A stretch of DNA of 64,000 nt from Chelydra serpentina (Eukaryota > Chordata > Testudines > Chelydridae), in the NCBI GenBank assembly GCA_037349315.1, contig JBAIAC010000048.1, positions 36,954,501-37,018,500 of the forward strand, written 5' to 3'. Positions 1-31,519 of this stretch are shown here, piece after piece. The stretch's first letter is position 1, and each line of letters opens with the position of its first letter. Below the pieces are notes generated by a model that was not told the DNA's origin, did no database searches, and saw nothing but the letters and a program-made list of their open reading frames with translations. The position numbers and the translations under genes were made by a program.

Positions 1-218
1 CCTGTAGAGAGGCTGCCAGAAACAGACAAAATAAACAGAGAAGTACAATTAATGAAAAGTATTTAAACAATCACACTTCTGAACTCTATGAACAAGGGAG
101 GATTTTAATTAATATTATTGAAAATCCCAGATATTTTAATTATCTTCAAAACTTGTTAACATTTACCTTTCTAGATTGAAAACCATATTTATGCCAGTAT
201 TTTTGTTCATATTTGTAG

Positions 219-20440
<20,222 letters not shown>

Positions 20441-21574
20441 CAGCGATGGACAGTGATTATGCAACAGTGTTTTGTGATTAAATAGAAATAACTTTGTTTT
20501 AATTAAAATAGAAGCCTTTCGTGTGCATGAAAGTTTCTCAGAATGAAATATGTTGTGAAATTTGTATAAACTTTGTACAGAAGCTGCATGGGTTATTTTT
20601 TTAAAAAGTATATAACATATCTATTTTTATAAAGAGATTTTCTTCAATATAAGCTATTCTACTTTTTGAGCTAAACCACAAGAAGAAAGATATTGAGATT
20701 AAAATATAAAATAAAGTATGATTTTGTTCCTAACAGATTATGGAGGATTCAAAGTGCCTTAAACCATTCCCTAATATACCTGTATTGATCTACTTGTGAC
20801 GTTGTATCAGTGAAACCTGTACAAGAGAGAACCTTTAATAGGCAACCTGCTCTCTTAAGAGACTGCCAAAGGTATTCCCAGATATATTGAGTAAAATTTT
20901 TCTCCACCTCAATTAGAAGACCGTAGGGTCCCATGAGTGATCCTGTCAGTTTCTGTGTTGTTTTAATTTGATGTTCAATACATTTTATAGTTAAGACTTG
21001 ATTTAATTTCAAGTTTAATTTTTTTTTTTATGAACCAGTATTATTTTAGAATATTGCCTGAGGACAGCTATCAGGAAAAACATTTTTAAATCTTTTCAGG
21101 AGCAGATTAAATGTTTTGTATATTTAATGTTTTGAAACTAGTGGATTATTACTTTGCAATGCAATATCCTGCTTACATAATAATTACTTACATAATTACA
21201 TCTTACGTAATAATTACTGGATTCCAACAAATTTATATTAAGTTTAGTTACTGGATTGCAACAGGTTTGACTGAGTAATACTTTGTGCAGTAGGGACTTG
21301 AGTTGTTTCCATTAATTGAGATTTCGTGCTCATGTCTTACATGACTTTGTTGGGACTCCATAGAGTGGAGGATTTGCAGGATTGGGGATTTACAGTGTAG
21401 AGATAGAAACTGGTCATCCATAGAGCTGTTTACTGAGGATTCGATTCTGCTCTCATTAATGTCAGTGGGAGCAGGAGGAGACCCTAATACGATCTTGTTA
21501 ATAGAATATGATGGAATAATTGTTTTCTTTTCATAATATTTAAGAAGTCTGGAAACTATCATTTTAAAGAGACT

Positions 21575-21620
21575 TAGGGACAGATTCTGACAGCTTTTGA
21601 GGCTGTCAGAATCTGCCCTA
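21575..21620. repeat. hairpin in candidate KRIT1 3' UTR
   Basis: CAGATTCTGACAGC (21581-21594) and its exact complement (21602-21615) flank a 7-base loop; outer TTAGGG/CCCTAA bases extend the stem with one bulge. Probably a remnant of a palindromic MITE now transcribed with KRIT1. Confidence 0.6.
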
Positions 21621-21851
21621 AACAAGCAAATGTACATTTGCTTAACATGACAGTAATTAAAATAAAACTGCTACATATTTTAATCTTCCTGTTGTATATT
21701 AATTAGGTTTATTTTTATGAACAGTATGGTATGAACATTTTAAATCATCAAATGGATATCTTTGTACCACAAACTACTACCCTGTTATACTAACCTCTGA
21801 ACTTTTGAGGGGGTGCTGTAGGGTTTTAACTTCAGCTCCCCCTTGAATGGG

Positions 21852-21935
21852 AGCTTTAATGGGAATTGTGTGGCTAAAACCACACAAATTAAATTAAAAT
21901 TCAGCTTTAATGGGAATTGTGTGGCTAAAACCATG
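21852..21935 (+). repeat. 51-bp tandem duplication with hairpin
   Basis: 'agctttaatgggaattgtg' plus 'tggctaaaacca' occurs at 21852 and again at 21903. The first copy forms aattgtgtgg/ccacacaaatt, a 10-bp inverted repeat around ctaaaa. Local duplication in the candidate 3' UTR. Confidence 0.6.
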
Positions 21936-22683
21936 TGCAATATTTTGTGGTAAAGTTAAATATTTGCACTTGCCCCTAAAATGAAAGTGAAACAATTCAA
22001 TGCCAGGCACTGTAGCACTTTGCAGTACTTTCATCTTTGCATTCAAACTTCTCTGAAACCCAAAATCAGTACATTTAAACAAATTATAAAGTACTCCGTG
22101 GACAATTTTTTAAAATGCATGCAGGAAAAAGTCTGTACTATAGAATTTTCTTTAAAGCCGTACCTAAGCTACGTGAGCTTCATTGGCATGCAGTTACTTG
22201 TAAATCTTCCTAGATTGATTGTATTGCCTTTTATCAGAAGTGAATAGTACAGCAGATGCTAAATTAATGCACAGCTATCACTTGGCTTTAATATCAGAAT
22301 ATCCTTTTTTCTAACAAGCACTTGTTAGAAAACTAGAAGTGTATAATGTTACAAACTGTATATACAATTAAGTGTCATACTTGCATATTTAACAATAAAA
22401 TTAATAAACCTTACTGCTATATATTATTTATTATTACTATCTAATAAATTGCTTGTTTGCAAAAATGGCCAAGTTTACTACCTTTTAAATATCCCAGCCA
22501 CTATGAAAGATGCATTTTTCTTTCTAAATAAATATTGAGTAACTTAACACAACACATGCTATTTTCAGAGAACAAGATTCTGCCACTATTTCTCATATTC
22601 ATAAGTAGTTTGGGAGCCTCCCTCTGGTCATCTGTAATACAGTGTAACTATACAAACAGATTAGCAGTTATATGCTATTTCCT

Positions 22684-23925
22684 ATCATAGAATCGTAGGA
22701 CTGGAAGGGACAGAGAGAAGTCATCTAGTCCAGTCCCCTGCACTCATGGCAGGACTAAGTATTATCTAGGCCATTCCTGACAGATGTTTGTCTTACGTGC
22801 TCTTAAAAATCTCCAGTGATGGAGATTCCACAACCTCCCTGGGCAATTTATTCCAGTGCTTAACCACCCTGACAGGAAGTTTTTCCTAATGTCCAACCTA
22901 AACCACCCTTGCTGTAATTTAAGCCCATTGCTTCTTGTCCTATCCTTAGAGGCTAAGGATAACAATTTTTCTCCTTCCTCCTTGTAACAACCTTTTATGT
23001 ACTTGAGAACTGTTATGTCCCCTCTGTCTTCTCTTCTCCAGACTATACAAACCCAATTTTTTCAATCTTCCCTCATAGGTCATGTTTTCTAGACCTTTAA
23101 TCGTTTTTGTTGCTCTCCTCTAGATTTTTTCCAATTTGTCCACATCTTTCCTGAAATATGGCACCCAGCACTGGACACAATACTCCAGCTGAGGCCTAAT
23201 CAGCGTGGGGTAGAGTGGAAGAATTACTTCTCATGTCTTGCTTACAACACTCCTGCTAATACATCCCAGAATGATGTTTGCTTTTTTTGCAACAATGTTA
23301 CACAGTTGACTCATATTTAGCTTGTGATCCACTATGACCCCCAGTTCCCTTTGGGATGGTCCACACTACCCCCCAAGTTCGAACTAAGATACGCGACTTC
23401 AGCTACGTGAATAACGTAGCTGAAGTCGAAGTATCTTATTTCGAACTTAAAAGTACTTACCGCTGGTCCACACGGCGGCGCGCAGGCTCCCCCATCGACT
23501 CCGCCTGCTCTGTTCGTGGAGCAGGATTACTAGACAAAACGCGATAAATTGAACCCAGAAGATCGATTGGACGCCTCCGATGCAGCGGGTAGGTGTAGAC
23601 CTACCCTTTGTGCAGTACTCCTTTGTGTAGACACTAGGCAGTAATTTTCCATTTTGTATGTGTGCAACTAATTGTTCCTTCCTAAGTGGAGTATTTTGCA
23701 TTTGTCCTTACTGAATTTCATCCCGTGTACTTCAGACCATTTCTCCAGTTTGTCCAGATCATTTTGAATTTTAATCCTATCCTCCAAAGCACTTGCAACC
23801 CCTCCCAGCTTGGTATCATCTACATATTTTATAAGTATGCTCTCTATGCCTTATCTAAATCAATTATTTAGATATTGAACAGAACCGGACCCAGAACTGA
23901 TCCCTGCAGGACCCCACTCCATCCA
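22684..23925 (-). mobile_element. CR1 LINE copy d, minus strand, split by MITE
   Basis: Plus-strand text starts 'atcatagaatcgtaggactggaaggga', the reverse complement of a CR1 3' end, and proceeds to 'agaaccggacccagaactgatccctgcaggacccc', the complement of the RT region. Removing 23353-23606 restores 'gttccctttgtgcagtactcc'. It is better preserved than copies a-c. Confidence 0.85.
23353..23606. mobile_element. Harbinger-like hairpin MITE
   Basis: A 254-bp insert in CR1 copy d, ends gggatggtccacactacc and ggtgtagacctaccc, with a TTT duplication (23350-23352, 23607-23609). It contains a perfect inverted repeat, cgacttcagctacgt and complement, around gaata. A relative lies at 58497-58795 on the other strand. 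Confidence 0.75.
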
Positions 23926-23929
23926 CGCA

Positions 23930-24465
23930 TGCAGCTAAAACTCTTGTCAAAACTCTCACCATCTTGAATCTCAGTTACTGCAACATCCTTCTCTCTAGTC
24001 TTGACAAATGTGTAATCTTGCTTCTCTCATGTCCAATCAGAATGCCGCTGCAAAGATCACTTTCCTAGCCCATCGCTTTGACCATGTCACCCCTCTCTTT
24101 GAATTGTTTCAGTGACTTCCTGTCTGTATTGCATCAAATATAAGCTGTTTGTATTCACTTTTAAGGTCCTTTACAGCTAATCCCCACCCTACCTATCATC
24201 TCTCATTCAATGTCAAGCTATCGATGCTTTCCTCTGATCAGATTGCTAGTGTGCAGAGACCACTGCTTATGCTAGCCAGTATTGTTTCATTGATGCTAGT
24301 ATTCCCCCTTCTATCTATATCTTATCTGTTGTTTTTTGTTTTATACTTAGATTGTAAACTGCTTGAGGCAAAAACCATCTTTCCATTCTGTGTTTGTACA
24401 CACAGTGGCGTCCTGGTCCATGAGTAGGTCTCCTAGGCACTATGGTAATACATATAATAAATAAT
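23930..24465 (+). mobile_element. ancient L2/L3-type LINE 3' end
   Basis: 'gaatctcagttactgcaacatccttctctctagtcttgac' through 'tcacttttaaggtcctttacagc' and 'tgtttgtacacacagtggcgtcctggtccatgagtaggtctcctaggcactatgg', ending in an ATA-rich tail (ataataaataataat). This is the conserved 3' end of an L2/L3-like (CR1-clade) LINE. Confidence 0.65.
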
Positions 24466-25302
24466 AATGATATCCAATATCTTTATCAATGATCTGGAAG
24501 AATCAGATTGGTGGAGAGGTAAATGAGAGAGTAATTATAAATATAATAATATAAATAATGAGAGAGTTAGAGAGAGTAATTAATCACATAGTAAACTGTA
24601 CTTATTCAAACACCACATATTTTAATACAGTCAAATGCAAAATCATGCAACTTGGAACAAAAGATGATGATTACACTTACAGGATGAGGAGCTGTATTTT
24701 GGAAAGCAGTGACTCTGCAAAGGACTGTAGGGGTCACGATGGATAACCAACTGAACATGAACTCCAACTACAATGCTGTGTTACCCACACAAAATTCTCT
24801 GTTACTCACACACTCTAGGGGCATCCACCTTTACCCAGTTCCTAGGGCTCAAGGCATAGCCCTCTTAATTTAGGCATCCACCCTTACCCTGTTCCTAGGG
24901 TTCAGGGCATAACCTTACACTCTAGGGTACCCAACTTTACCCTTCTGTGGGCTCAAGGTGTAACCCTCTTAATTTAGGCACCCACCCATACTCTTCTGTG
25001 GGCTCAGAGCATAACCTTACACTCTGGGTTTGCAGAGTCTTACCAGTTAAAGAGCCTTACACAGTAATATCCTACTTAACCTCTATTTATTAACAATCAC
25101 CAAAACAGAATGCACACTCTAAGCATACAATGCTCACCACTCCTAATAAGGCAGATGAACTTTTCTTGATGGCCAGTCAGGATCAGGTCAGCTGGGGAAC
25201 TCCAGCTTCTGCATGGTGTCATTAGCAGAGCGTTGAGATCCGGTAGCTCTGATCTTGGGGCTGTGTCCTGGAGTTGGTTCCAAAGAACTTTCTTTTGGGC
25301 CC

Positions 25303-26349
25303 TGTGACGGGGCAGAGCGGCCCCGCACTGGTGCTGTAGGGGTTAACCCTTCCTTCCTGGTAGAGGAAGGCCCGCCCCGGAAGCCCTGCTGGGCATGCTC
25401 CAACTGGAGCCCAGGTATAAAAGCCTGCAGAGCGGCTCAGTCTGGGCTGACCGCCGGAGGGGAAGGAAGCCCACTGCCAGCTCCTGAGGTGGGACAGCCA
25501 ACGCCCCAGGATCCAGGGGCCAACCCAGCCATGACACCCTCTGCACCCCGGACGGAGGCGGAGACTGAAGGGGACGGACCGGAGAATCCAGTCGACGGTA
25601 GGAAGTGATCCAGGGAGACATTAGAAGCTGCAGCGTTAAAGCCGCACTGACGCTCGGCGTGTTGCGGGTGGATCCCCGCCGAGCTAATCACAAGGGGGAA
25701 CCCCGCTAATAGGTGAGCCCTGGATTGGGACCCGGTGGAGAGGGCGGGCCCGGGTCCCCCTACTCCTCCGGCCATTGGGCCGCACAGCCCTGAGCCTTGG
25801 GGCGAGTTGTATGGACTCTGGCCACCAGGCCACACTGCCCTGAGCCTCAGGGTGAGGTATATGGACTCTGGCCACTGGGCCACTCTGGCCACACCGCCCT
25901 GAACCTCAGGGCAAGGTATATGGACTCTGGCCACTGGGCCACACTGCCCTGAACCTCAGGGCGAGGCATATGGACTCTGGCCACTGGGCCACACCGCCCT
26001 GAACCTCAGGGCAAGGTATATGGACTCTGGCCACTAGGCCACACTGCCCTGAACCTCGGGGTGAGGTATATGGACTCTGGCCACTGGGCCACACTGCCCT
26101 GAACCTCAGGGTGAGGCATATGGACTCTGGCCACTGGGCCACACCACCCTGAACCTCGGGGCGAGGTATACGGACTCGGGCCGCTAGGCCCCACTGCCCT
26201 GATATGTGGGGCAAGCCACGTGGACTTTGGCCATTAGGCCACAACCTGACGCCCTTAAAGGGGCGGGTGCAGGGACTTAAGAGTGGCGAGGTCCCGACAC
26301 CTCAACCCCTCCTGCCACAAAGGGGCGCTGCGGTGCCGGACCCGTCACA
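25303..26349 (+). mobile_element. inner LTR-like element with TATA box and minisatellite
   Basis: A 1047-bp element, ends TGTGACGGGGC and GACCCGTCACA, with GGCCC duplicated at 25298-25302 and 26350-26354. A TATA box, tataaaag, lies at 25416-25423, about 113 bp from the left end, where an LTR promoter is expected. The right half is a 50-bp tandem array. No coding interior, so a solo LTR is the best reading. Confidence 0.7.
25761..26240 (+). repeat. 50-bp minisatellite, about nine copies
   Basis: The unit starts atggactctggccactgggc and recurs at 25811, 25861, 25920, 25970, 26020, 26070 and 26120, with weaker copies at both edges. One unit carries a 9-bp internal duplication. It lies wholly within the inner LTR. 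Confidence 0.9.
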
Positions 26350-27494
26350 GGCCCCAGTTTATATAGTGAAACTTGAGTCCTGCTTAGCTGTACCTTAACC
26401 AATCATTTTACTAAACAATTTTCTAACCAATCCTAACATTTTGTAAAACAATTTTTTAACCAATCATACCCCACACCTTAATTGATTTACACCTCGCAAA
26501 ATTAGTTATGCAACACACAGAAACCATACAGGTAACCAATAGAGAAGTGGGGACCATAAAGGCAAAACAATAAAGAAGTAGGGATTTCACAACCACAACT
26601 TGTTGATAAGTAATTTCTTGCCAGACAGAATGCCATCAAACAAAGTTTTCTTTAATCATCTTAAGATCTGTTCCTTTATCTGGTGGTGATGGGTACTATT
26701 CAGACAGGATCGCCTTCTTAACAGCCCGATAGTACATTGTTTTAATGTAATTTAGATGGAATGTGAGGATGTGACTTTCTGCTTCCTGGCTCATGGCGGC
26801 TGCTCTCCAAATATGGCTGCAGACAAAGGCCTCAGACCTTACAATATGGCTACATGAAAAGACCTTATCCTTACAGCTGTGGCCAGGAAGACTAATGCGA
26901 TCCTTGGATATGTAACCAGAGAAATGACTAATAGAAATAAGGTGGTAGTATTACCTCTGCATACAGCATTAGTAAGACTATTATAGGAATGCTGTGGCCA
27001 GTTCTTTTTGAAATGTGGATACAAGGATGTAGACAAACTTAAGATTCTGAAGAGTTACAAGAATGATTTGAAGTCTGGAAAACATTCCTTACACTGAGAG
27101 ACTTAAGAATCTCAATCTATGTACCTTCTACAAAAGAAGGTTCAGGCAAGTTGATCACAGTCTATAAGTACCTACATAAAGTAAAGATTTAATGGTAGAA
27201 GGCTCTTTAGTCTAGCAGACAAAGACAATATTCAATACTGGAAGTTGAACCTAAGACAAATTCAGACTGGAAATATGGTGTAAATTTTTAACAATGAGTT
27301 AAATTTTTAATCATTAGAACAATTTACCAAGAGCTGTGGTGGATTCTCCATCACTTGAATTCTTTGAGTGAAATCCTGGCCTCACTAAAGTTAATGGCAA
27401 AACTTCCATTGACTACAAAGTAGTCAAGCCTTCACCTTTGAAATCAAGACTGGATGTCTTTCTGAAAGATAACTTCTGCTTGTGATAGACCTTA

Positions 27495-27959
27495 GAGCAG
27501 AACCTCAAAAATACGAACACCAGAGTTACGGACTGATCAGTCAACCGCACAAGTGAAACCGGAAGTAACCAATCAGGCAGCAGCAGAGACCAAAAAAAAA
27601 AAAAAGAACTGTGCCTGTATTGCCTCTTAAGGGTAGGCACATCTGGGCTGCCTGTCCCTATCCTCACATGCATGGCAGCCAATTACAGCAAGATGCTGCC
27701 TGCCAGCCCAAGGCGGCCAGAGCCAGCCAGCCGAGCAGGAGCAGTGCTGGGATCTGCACTGCTTTCATATCTCTCTCTCGCTCTCCACCTAGATATTCAT
27801 GCTGGAGCTGAGTAGGGAGCTCAGCTGCTGCTGAAGCCTGGCCTGAAGTGTCAGCTGCTGGATCTGGAGCCCAAACTGCGCTTTGTTCAGAGTTGCCAAC
27901 ATTTCAGAGTTATGGACAACCTCCATTCCTGAGGTGTTCGTAACTCTGAGGTTCTACTG
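27495..27959. mobile_element. Tigger-like element inside CR1 copy e
   Basis: A 465-bp element with imperfect inverted ends (left gagcagaacctc..., right ...gaggttctactg) and TA on each side (27493-27494, 27960-27961). Internal text 'gtaggcacatctgggctgcctgtccc' reappears in reverse complement in the element at 31520-32456, so the two are one family. Confidence 0.75.
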
Positions 27960-28114
27960 TAAAAGCTTGATGCAGAAATTACTGGGTGAAGTTCTATGGT
28001 CTGTTTTATGCAGATTATCATAATGGTCCCTTTTGGCCTTAAAATCTATGAAGTACATGTTGATGATCCATTCAAATATCTTGGTAAATAATGTGACAGC
28101 ATAGGGATCTTTCA

Positions 28115-29830
28115 CTCTGACTTGGGGCACTTATTTACACCTTTAAGTAGTCACTGGGTCAAAGAGAGAGAGAGAAAGAATGACTGTAAGTGTGGTGGTA
28201 TGGGCATCCACCTGGGAAGTGGAAGACCAAGGGTCAACTCCCCCCGCTCAAATGCCTTATTTATCCAAAGTGGAGCAGCTTCCTCAGCAGAGATGGAGGG
28301 ACCTCCACATCAGAATATCCCATAGCTCAGTGGTTATTCCATTCCCATGAGGTAGGAGATGATTGTTTGAATCTTTTCTTCTCCCTCTAGCACAGTGGTT
28401 CCCAAACTGGGGTTCGTGAACCCCTGGGGGTTCGCAAAATGTTACAGGGGGTTCTCGAGGAAAAAATTCCCTAATGGCGGACAGAGCTGTCCCTAAGAAC
28501 CACGGGCAGTATGGGGCCAGCAGCTCGGAGCCCCTGGACTTCCAAGAGCTAAGCAGATCAAAGCAAGCATATCTATCACACTGAGGAGATTTAAACTTCA
28601 AGACTCCTTATAAGAAATAAAGGGAGGTGGATATTTTTTGCTGTTTTTAAAATTAAATAGACAACTAGTATTGTTTTTAAAATTATTATGAAGAACAATC
28701 TAAGCTTTGTTGTAACGTGTGTTGTTTCCCTGGACTGCTCAAGACCTGAATGCTTGTGTAGGAGGAACTCTTTGAGTTGGCTTCTTAAATACCTTCATGC
28801 TGTTTCACATCTGATGCTCCTTGATGAAACATAGGAGCCTTGTCTTATAACAGGCTTATTCAAAGTGACACAAGCTACGAAAGTGAGATCTTGGAAGACT
28901 GTTGCCGTTTTCATAATGTAATAAAAATACTGTAATGATAAATAATTAATAATAAATAGTGTGTAATAAGCATGTCATAAAACAAATTTTATATTTCTAA
29001 GATCACTGCTTTTATAATTTATACTCAGGTAAAGGAGAAAATCTCTGGAAATATTCATTTTTAGGAGGGGGTTCACGAGACTTGACATATTAGTGAAAGG
29101 GGTTCACAGGTTGTTAAAGTTTGGGAACCACTGCTCTAGCAGAAGGGGGAATTGGACCTGGGACTCCCACATCCTGGATGAGTTCTCTAACCAGTGGGCT
29201 AAAAGTTAGGGTAGTACCATCACTGTCTTTTCTCCTCCTCTGACTACTTTGTTTGGGGAATCATAGGTGCCTAACTTATTCTCTCAAAAAACAACTTAAG
29301 CACCCAAGCTGCCTCAGCCTGGGAGATGGGTTCCCAGTTTTGCATTGCTGGCAGAGAGAGGTCCCTCCCTGCAGCCCAGCTTTATGTGTCTAAGTCTAAG
29401 AGAGAGGAAGAACTTAGGGCACACTCCTCTCATCAGCATCTATTGTCTAGCTTAGACAGCTCCTCACCTAGAATGCTGGCTTTTTTGGACCTCATTTTAA
29501 GATGCCTGTCTCTCCTCATGCATTATATAGGAAGCCTAGGCTGCTAATTCAGGCATTGTAGATTGCAGTATTGTTCCAGTGATTTTCTAGTGCCTAAAAG
29601 TTAGGCGTTGCGATGCCGAGTGTCGTGACACCTAAGCTCCTTTATGGATCCGGGCCCGAGTTCCTTTGTGAATAGGGGCCTAGGAGACTAAAGTAAGGTT
29701 CCTAAATCCATATTTAAACACCTAAATAAGTGACCTGATTTTCATAAGAGCTAAGCATCTGACAGCTCCCATTAATGTCTATGGGACTTTACTTTAGGCT
29801 CCTATTTTTAAAAATCTGGCCTAAAATTTT
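28115..29830. repeat. 'taggcacc' repeat family copy, split by hAT
   Basis: Includes the tRNA-like text 'gtggtatgggcatccacctgggaagtggaagaccaagggtcaactccc' near 28190 and, after the hAT, 'ttggacctgggactcccacatcctggatgagttc', 'ataggtgcctaacttattctc' and 'gcctaaaagttaggcgttgcgatgccgag'. Same family as 42865-44168. Confidence 0.5.
28393..29133. mobile_element. hAT (Charlie-like) non-autonomous element
   Basis: A 741-bp element starting CAGTGGTTCCCAAACT and ending AGTTTGGGAACCACTG, exact inverted ends. Perfect 8-bp duplication CTCTAGCA at 28385-28392 and 29134-29141. The interior is AT-rich without a transposase frame. Confidence 0.92.
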
Positions 29831-29978
29831 AGTGCCAGCATTGAACATTGGACTTATAACAACACTAGAGAAATGTGTGTCAGACTGTGACTGCTCTTTT
29901 GATTCTAAGCTTTTGTCAAGCTCTCTTGACTGAAAATTAATTGAATGCACTGTAAACTCTGAATCAGACATAATATTA

Positions 29979-31104
29979 TGTAAGCGGGGGAATAGTCCCG
30001 CTATTGTAGGGAACTTTCCTCGTCTCTGCACTACCCCGGTGAAATGGGCTAGCGGAAGGATCTCAGTCCTCGCTCCCACCTCCTTTACCCCAGAGGCCTC
30101 CCTGCCCTCGAGGACTCCCCTTGTACTCTCCTGTCTGGCAGAGTCCTTGTAACCCCAACAAGGCTGGGCCCAGGATTCCTGGGGGGCTCGACCCCCAACC
30201 TTGCTGTGGTCACCTAGGTCAGGGGCTAGGGTGTCCCCACTCTGGGGTACTCTCTCTGTACAGGATGCTTCCCTGACCCACTGATCACTGCATACAATTA
30301 AAAGCAAATGCAAACTATTTAATTAACAATTAATTTGTAACAGGAATAAGGAGAAATGGGAAAGGCTAATGAAAACACATCACCCCGCTCCGTGGCAGGG
30401 AACATCACAACAGTGTCTCTGAAATGTCAGGGCAGTTCAGTCTGTTCCTTTGTAAGTCCCAGGCTCCTTCTCAGGCCCTGGCTGTGCTGCAGGGACGCTG
30501 TGGCTTGGACACTTGTTCTGGCGATGGCCACACGCTCACAGGCTCTGGTGGCAGGACCCTTCTTCCCAGCGTTGCCCCCGCCCTGTCGGGGTTTAGATCC
30601 CCCTGCAAGTCTGGCCTGCAGGGCCCCTTGGCTGAGGCGTCTCCCTGTGCTGGGCCCACTGCCCAGGGTCCCCCTCGCTCTCCCCAGCTGCTCACCGCAC
30701 CCGGCTCCGGACTGCTCCAGCCCCAGCTCCAGCTCCTCTGCCTCAGCACGGCTGCTGCTACCCTGGCCCCTCTGGCTCTGGCTGCTGCAGCTTCTCCCCC
30801 AGGGCAGGTCTGTGTCTCTGGGCTGCACCTCTGTTCCCAGGGCAGGTCTGTGTCTCTGGGCTGCTTTTCTGGCCCCTCCAGATCTGGCCCAGCTCAGCTC
30901 TGGCCTCTGCCCTCTCCTCAGCTCGGCCCCACTCACTCTGACTCAGGCAACTTCAGCTCACATGGAGGACGGGATTCACCCTGACCTCCTGACTCCCTGA
31001 TTCGCCTGCCCACCCTGTCAATCAGAGCTGACCTGGAGCATTGGCCTCTCCCCATTGCCCCTGAGAGCTCTGAATGTTAGTAAGGGGATAACAGTCCCCT
31101 TACA
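29979..31104. mobile_element. possible LTR-like element
   Basis: About 1.13 kb with ends TGTAAGCGGGGGAATAGTCCC and GGGGATAACAGTCCCCTTACA, near-perfect inverted copies. TG...CA ends and size match the LTR-like elements at 13094 and 24779, but the flanks (ATTA and TATA) do not give a clear duplication. A 40-bp direct repeat ('cagggcaggtctgtgtctct') lies near 30800-30860. Could instead be a DNA transposon. Confidence 0.45.
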
Positions 31105-31519
31105 TATAGCATCATGAAGAATGTAATTAATCAAATTCCTAGCAAGATTAAACAGTTGTGGTGAGTTAAGTATTATTTATTGATCTAAAATCTTCATTTG
31201 CAATTGATGGAATATTCTAATGATCAGTTTTTCTTGTAAGAAAGCTTGGTCTAGTTCCCATATTTACAAAGTTAGCAAGAGGACTGCAAGGAAGCTTTCC
31301 ATTAAAGGAAAATGGGTACAAAGGCATTATCAATATAAACATAGGCATTGTAAGGAAACTATAATGGTATAAGCAAAATGAAATTAAAACTGAAGTATCT
31401 ATTGCTGTAGTTATGCTACATATATCTGAATGACAATGTCTTGTCACCTTTTTGTAGATGATTCCTAGATGATTATATTGGGTTTTGTGAAGAATTTTAA
31501 TGCTGCCCATTGTTAGCTA

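Larger units (their letters stand above)
20441..22450 (+). other. candidate KRIT1 3' UTR
   Basis: AT-rich sequence after the KRIT1 stop, without CR1 or other recognisable long elements up to about 22680. AATAAA signals occur at 20710-20715, 21661-21666, 22394-22399, 22403-22408 and 22443-22448, so alternative polyadenylation is possible. It contains two hairpins (21575-21620 and 21863-21891). The downstream end is inferred; no transcript data were available. Confidence 0.5.
24779..26875 (-). mobile_element. outer LTR-like element in CR1 copy e
   Basis: Begins TGTTACCCAC, ends CTTACA, with GCTG duplicated at 24775-24778 and 26876-26879; deletion restores CR1 'aatgctgtggcc'. After removal of the inner element it is about 1.05 kb. 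Its left part has a diverged internal repeat ('aggcatccacccttaccc', 'aggcacccacccatactc'). An AATAAA on the minus strand (25086-25091) suggests minus orientation. Probable solo LTR. Confidence 0.6.
24476..28055 (+). mobile_element. CR1 LINE copy e, split by LTRs and Tigger-like element
   Basis: Sense CR1 pieces at 24476-24778, 26876-27494 and 27960-28055. The first reads 'aatgcaaaatcatgcaacttggaac', the second continues 'tggccaggaagactaatgcgatccttgg', and the last ends 'gattatcataatggtcccttttggccttaaaatctatga'. Junction sequence closes cleanly over both inserts. A palindromic short repeat also lies at about 27369-27425. Confidence 0.8.

Noticed and set aside
21575..21620. microRNA precursor
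   Set aside because: A stem of about 20 bp with a 7-base loop is shorter than usual precursors and fits a palindromic transposon remnant.
25437..26244. Minus-strand frames with repeated WPESIYLTPRFRAVWPSGQSP-like peptides
   Set aside because: These come from the 50-bp minisatellite in an LTR; the peptide repeats through different frames and has no start or codon signal.
30356..31000. 214-residue frame and overlapping frames on both strands
   Set aside because: GC-rich LTR-like element with a local duplication; no domain, no splice context.
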